Shown here one piece after another: positions 29,484-31,022 of a DNA stretch of 31,022 bases; position 1 is the first letter of the stretch; the number at the start of each line of letters is the position of its first letter. The notes below the pieces were generated by a model. It ran no database searches. It was given only the letters and a program-made list of their open reading frames with translations, and had not been told where the DNA came from. This stretch comes from JAWVFK01 sp033856175 (lineage in GTDB: Bacteria; Actinomycetota; Thermoleophilia; Solirubrobacterales; 70-9): NCBI GenBank assembly GCA_033856175.1, contig JAWVFK010000021.1, forward strand, positions 1-31,022. Direction: 5' to 3'. Position numbers and translations under genes: made by a program.

Positions 29484-30920
29484 TCAGCAGCGGCCGAAGA
29501 CGGTGAAGTACTTGCCGCCCGCCAGGCGCTCGAAGCCGGCCGGCGGAACCTCGGTCAGGGCCGAGGTGTCGGCGTCGAAGCCGAGCAGGTCCATCGCCCG
29601 CCGGCCGTGGACGTAGACGGCGAGGCCCCGGCTCGCCCTCGCCCTCGCAGCGGGATCGTTGCGGGAGACGACCGTGGCTTCGCCCGCATCCAGCAGCAGG
29701 CGGACGTCGGGGACGAGCTTGTGGGTCGGCGTCGAGACTGGACCGCAGCCGGCGGCGCGGCGGCGCCGGACCTCGCCGGAGCTAAGCACGGTGGCGAGGC
29801 TGTCGTGCGAGTCGGTCCTGAAGGCGAGCTCGTCGCTGAAGCTTGTGAAGCGCAGCGTGTTGGCGAATGTGAAGGCGAGGACGCCGGCCGCCGTCAGCGC
29901 GGCGGCGGCGGCCCAGACGGTGCGGATTCGCGAGCCGCGGCGGAGGACGGTGAAGCCCGCGACGGCGAAGCCGGCGAAGAGACAGGCGCCGACGGCGGCG
30001 AGGACGAGGTAGCGGTCGATGACGGCGAGGCCGCCGGCGCCGATGACGGCGAAGGTGCCGAGGCCGGCGAGCAGGATCAGCAGCGGCATCGCTGCGCGGC
30101 GGGGCACGAGCCAGACCGCCAGCAGCAGGCCGGCCAGGGCGGCGGCTATCACGGGGGGCTTGATCAGCTCGCCGAGGAAGGTGTAGGCGGCCCCCGGCAG
30201 CTCGGCCGGCGGGCGGCTCCTTGCCAGCTCGCCGACGGTTTGGGTGGTTGCGTGGAAGCTGAAGAGGGGGTCGCCGGTGGCCAGCCAGTCGAAGGCCAGC
30301 CAGATGGCCGGGGCCGCCAGGGCCCAGAGAACCCACCGCGCTTGCAGCTGCCGCGGCGCCGGCGCCGCCAGCCAGATCAGGTAGAGAACGGCGAGGCCCC
30401 AGGCTTCGGGGCGAAGGAGGCCGGCGGCGGTCAGGAGGAGCCAGACGGGGGTTCCTCGGCGGGGGTGGGCGTGCTCGAGGGCTGCGGCCCAGACCAGGGC
30501 GGCGGCATAGGGGATGTCGATGTAGCCGCGGATCGCGAGGTTGGCGAAGTCGAAGCGGCTGAACAGGATCAGCGCCGAGGCGAGGCCGACCAGCGGCGTG
30601 AAGGCGAGCCGGCAGAGGCGGTAGACGCCGGCGATCAGGGCAGCGTAGGAGGCCAGGATCAGGAACTCGAGGATGCGGCCGGCGCCGTCGCCGAAGGGGC
30701 TCAGGAGGACGCCGACCGCGATTCCGAGGGGATGCTCGGTGGGCGCCCGGTAGGCGTCGAAGCTGGGCGCGTGCAGGTGCGCGATCTCATTGCCCCAGAC
30801 GAGGGAGTAGACCGAGTCGTAGGTCGGGAAGCTCGGGTAGATCGCGAATCCGGCCAGCAGCGCGACGACTAGCGCCAACAGGCCGATTCGCTCCCACGTG
30901 CGTGCGGGCGCGACTCTCAC
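29484..30920 (-). CDS. Polytopic membrane protein, probable GT-C glycosyltransferase
   Basis: 478 residues if started at GTG 30920; GTG 30956 and ATG 30986 are alternatives, and ATG 31010 overlaps the divergent gene. About ten hydrophobic segments are evident, starting with IGLLALVVALLAGFAIY. The first periplasmic loop FPTYDSVYSLVWGNEI carries an aspartate in the position typical of polyprenyl-phosphate-dependent GT-C enzymes. EHPLGIAVGVLLSPFG and RPEAWGLAVLYLIWLA recall the ArnT/PMT layout. The C-terminal ~130 residues are a soluble alpha/beta-like domain ending in GGKYFTVFGRC. It likely transfers a sugar on the outer membrane face; substrate unknown. The divergent gene looks like a cytoplasmic GT2, fitting a glycan locus. 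Confidence 0.7.
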   Translation of the reverse strand: MRVAPARTWERIGLLALVVALLAGFAIYPSFPTYDSVYSLVWGNEIAHLHAPSFDAYRAPTEHPLGIAVGVLLSPFGDGAGRILEFLILASYAALIAGVYRLCRLAFTPLVGLASALILFSRFDFANLAIRGYIDIPYAAALVWAAALEHAHPRRGTPVWLLLTAAGLLRPEAWGLAVLYLIWLAAPAPRQLQARWVLWALAAPAIWLAFDWLATGDPLFSFHATTQTVGELARSRPPAELPGAAYTFLGELIKPPVIAAALAGLLLAVWLVPRRAAMPLLILLAGLGTFAVIGAGGLAVIDRYLVLAAVGACLFAGFAVAGFTVLRRGSRIRTVWAAAAALTAAGVLAFTFANTLRFTSFSDELAFRTDSHDSLATVLSSGEVRRRRAAGCGPVSTPTHKLVPDVRLLLDAGEATVVSRNDPAARARASRGLAVYVHGRRAMDLLGFDADTSALTEVPPAGFERLAGGKYFTVFGRC

Positions 30921-30996
30921 GGCGCGGCATCTTCGCAGCCGGGGCGCCGCATCCACCGCTCCGACCGCCCTAGCCGCGGCTACCATCGCTGCGGCA

Positions 30997-31022
30997 ATGA
31001 AGCTGATCATCCAGATCCCGTG
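30997..31022 (+). CDS. Start of probable family-2 glycosyltransferase, cut by right edge
   Basis: ATG 30997 begins MKLIIQIP and a truncated TG codon follows. MK-L-I-I-Q-I-P followed by C-x-N-E is the characteristic opening of GT2 enzymes that add sugars to polyprenyl phosphate. Only 8 residues are visible, so the call rests on this opening and on the divergent GT-C-like neighbour. Confidence 0.55.

Noticed and set aside
1..31022. tRNA, rRNA, CRISPR array, insertion sequence or prophage
   Set aside because: No tRNA-like cloverleaf, spaced direct repeats, transposase motif or phage gene was recognised on either strand.

Overview
This is a GC-rich bacterial chromosome segment. Its gene order points to an actinobacterium, most likely of the Thermoleophilia (Solirubrobacterales/Gaiellales-like) branch; that placement is inferred from synteny, not from a database match. 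Supporting order: a SepIVA-like coiled-coil gene, DUF177, rpmF, plsX, acpP, rnc, smc, ftsY, ffh, rpsP, khpA, trmD, rplS, lepB and rnhB form one long co-directional run, with GTG/TTG starts and 4-8 nt start/stop overlaps. Almost everything is on the minus strand, so transcription runs from high to low coordinates. No stretch longer than about 120 bases lacks a gene.

Right part (31022 to about 19932): the first codons of a probable family-2 glycosyltransferase run off the right edge on the plus strand. Divergent from it is a GT-C-like membrane glycosyltransferase. Then come the complete riboflavin set ribD-ribE-ribBA-ribH, rpmB (L28), a FakA/YloV-type DhaK/DhaL kinase, a glutathione S-transferase-like protein, recG, rsmD and coaD.

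Middle (19831 to about 6793): a DivIVA/SepIVA-like coiled-coil gene and the only complete plus-strand gene (a small methyltransferase) precede the housekeeping run: DUF177-rpmF, phospholipid and ACP genes (plsX, acpP), rnc, smc, the SRP pathway (ftsY, ffh), a ribosome/tRNA block (rpsP, khpA, trmD, rplS), signal peptidase lepB and RNase HII rnhB. SRP receptor, SRP54 and signal peptidase together serve protein export.

Left part (6697 to 1): a VapBC-type toxin-antitoxin pair with a palindromic operator, an ECF-type sigma factor gene, and 83 nt downstream a very long gene of at least 1701 codons, open to the left edge. It encodes a signal-peptide-bearing protein of beta-propeller-like repeats ending in a metallophosphoesterase-like segment. 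Its sequence looks less GC-biased than the housekeeping run.

Most notable observation: two intergenic elements, directly upstream of rpsP (10101-10193) and of rpmF (about 18091-18185), share sequence and a two-stem secondary structure with at least three compensatory base-pair changes. Each can also form a mutually exclusive hairpin with the segment just before the start codon. I do not recognise this as a known RNA family. Other points of interest: an RNase III lacking several normally conserved acidic active-site residues, ribosomal protein L19 with a long acidic tail, no rimM between khpA and trmD, and terminator-like hairpins abutting the start codons of rplS and of the SepIVA-like gene.
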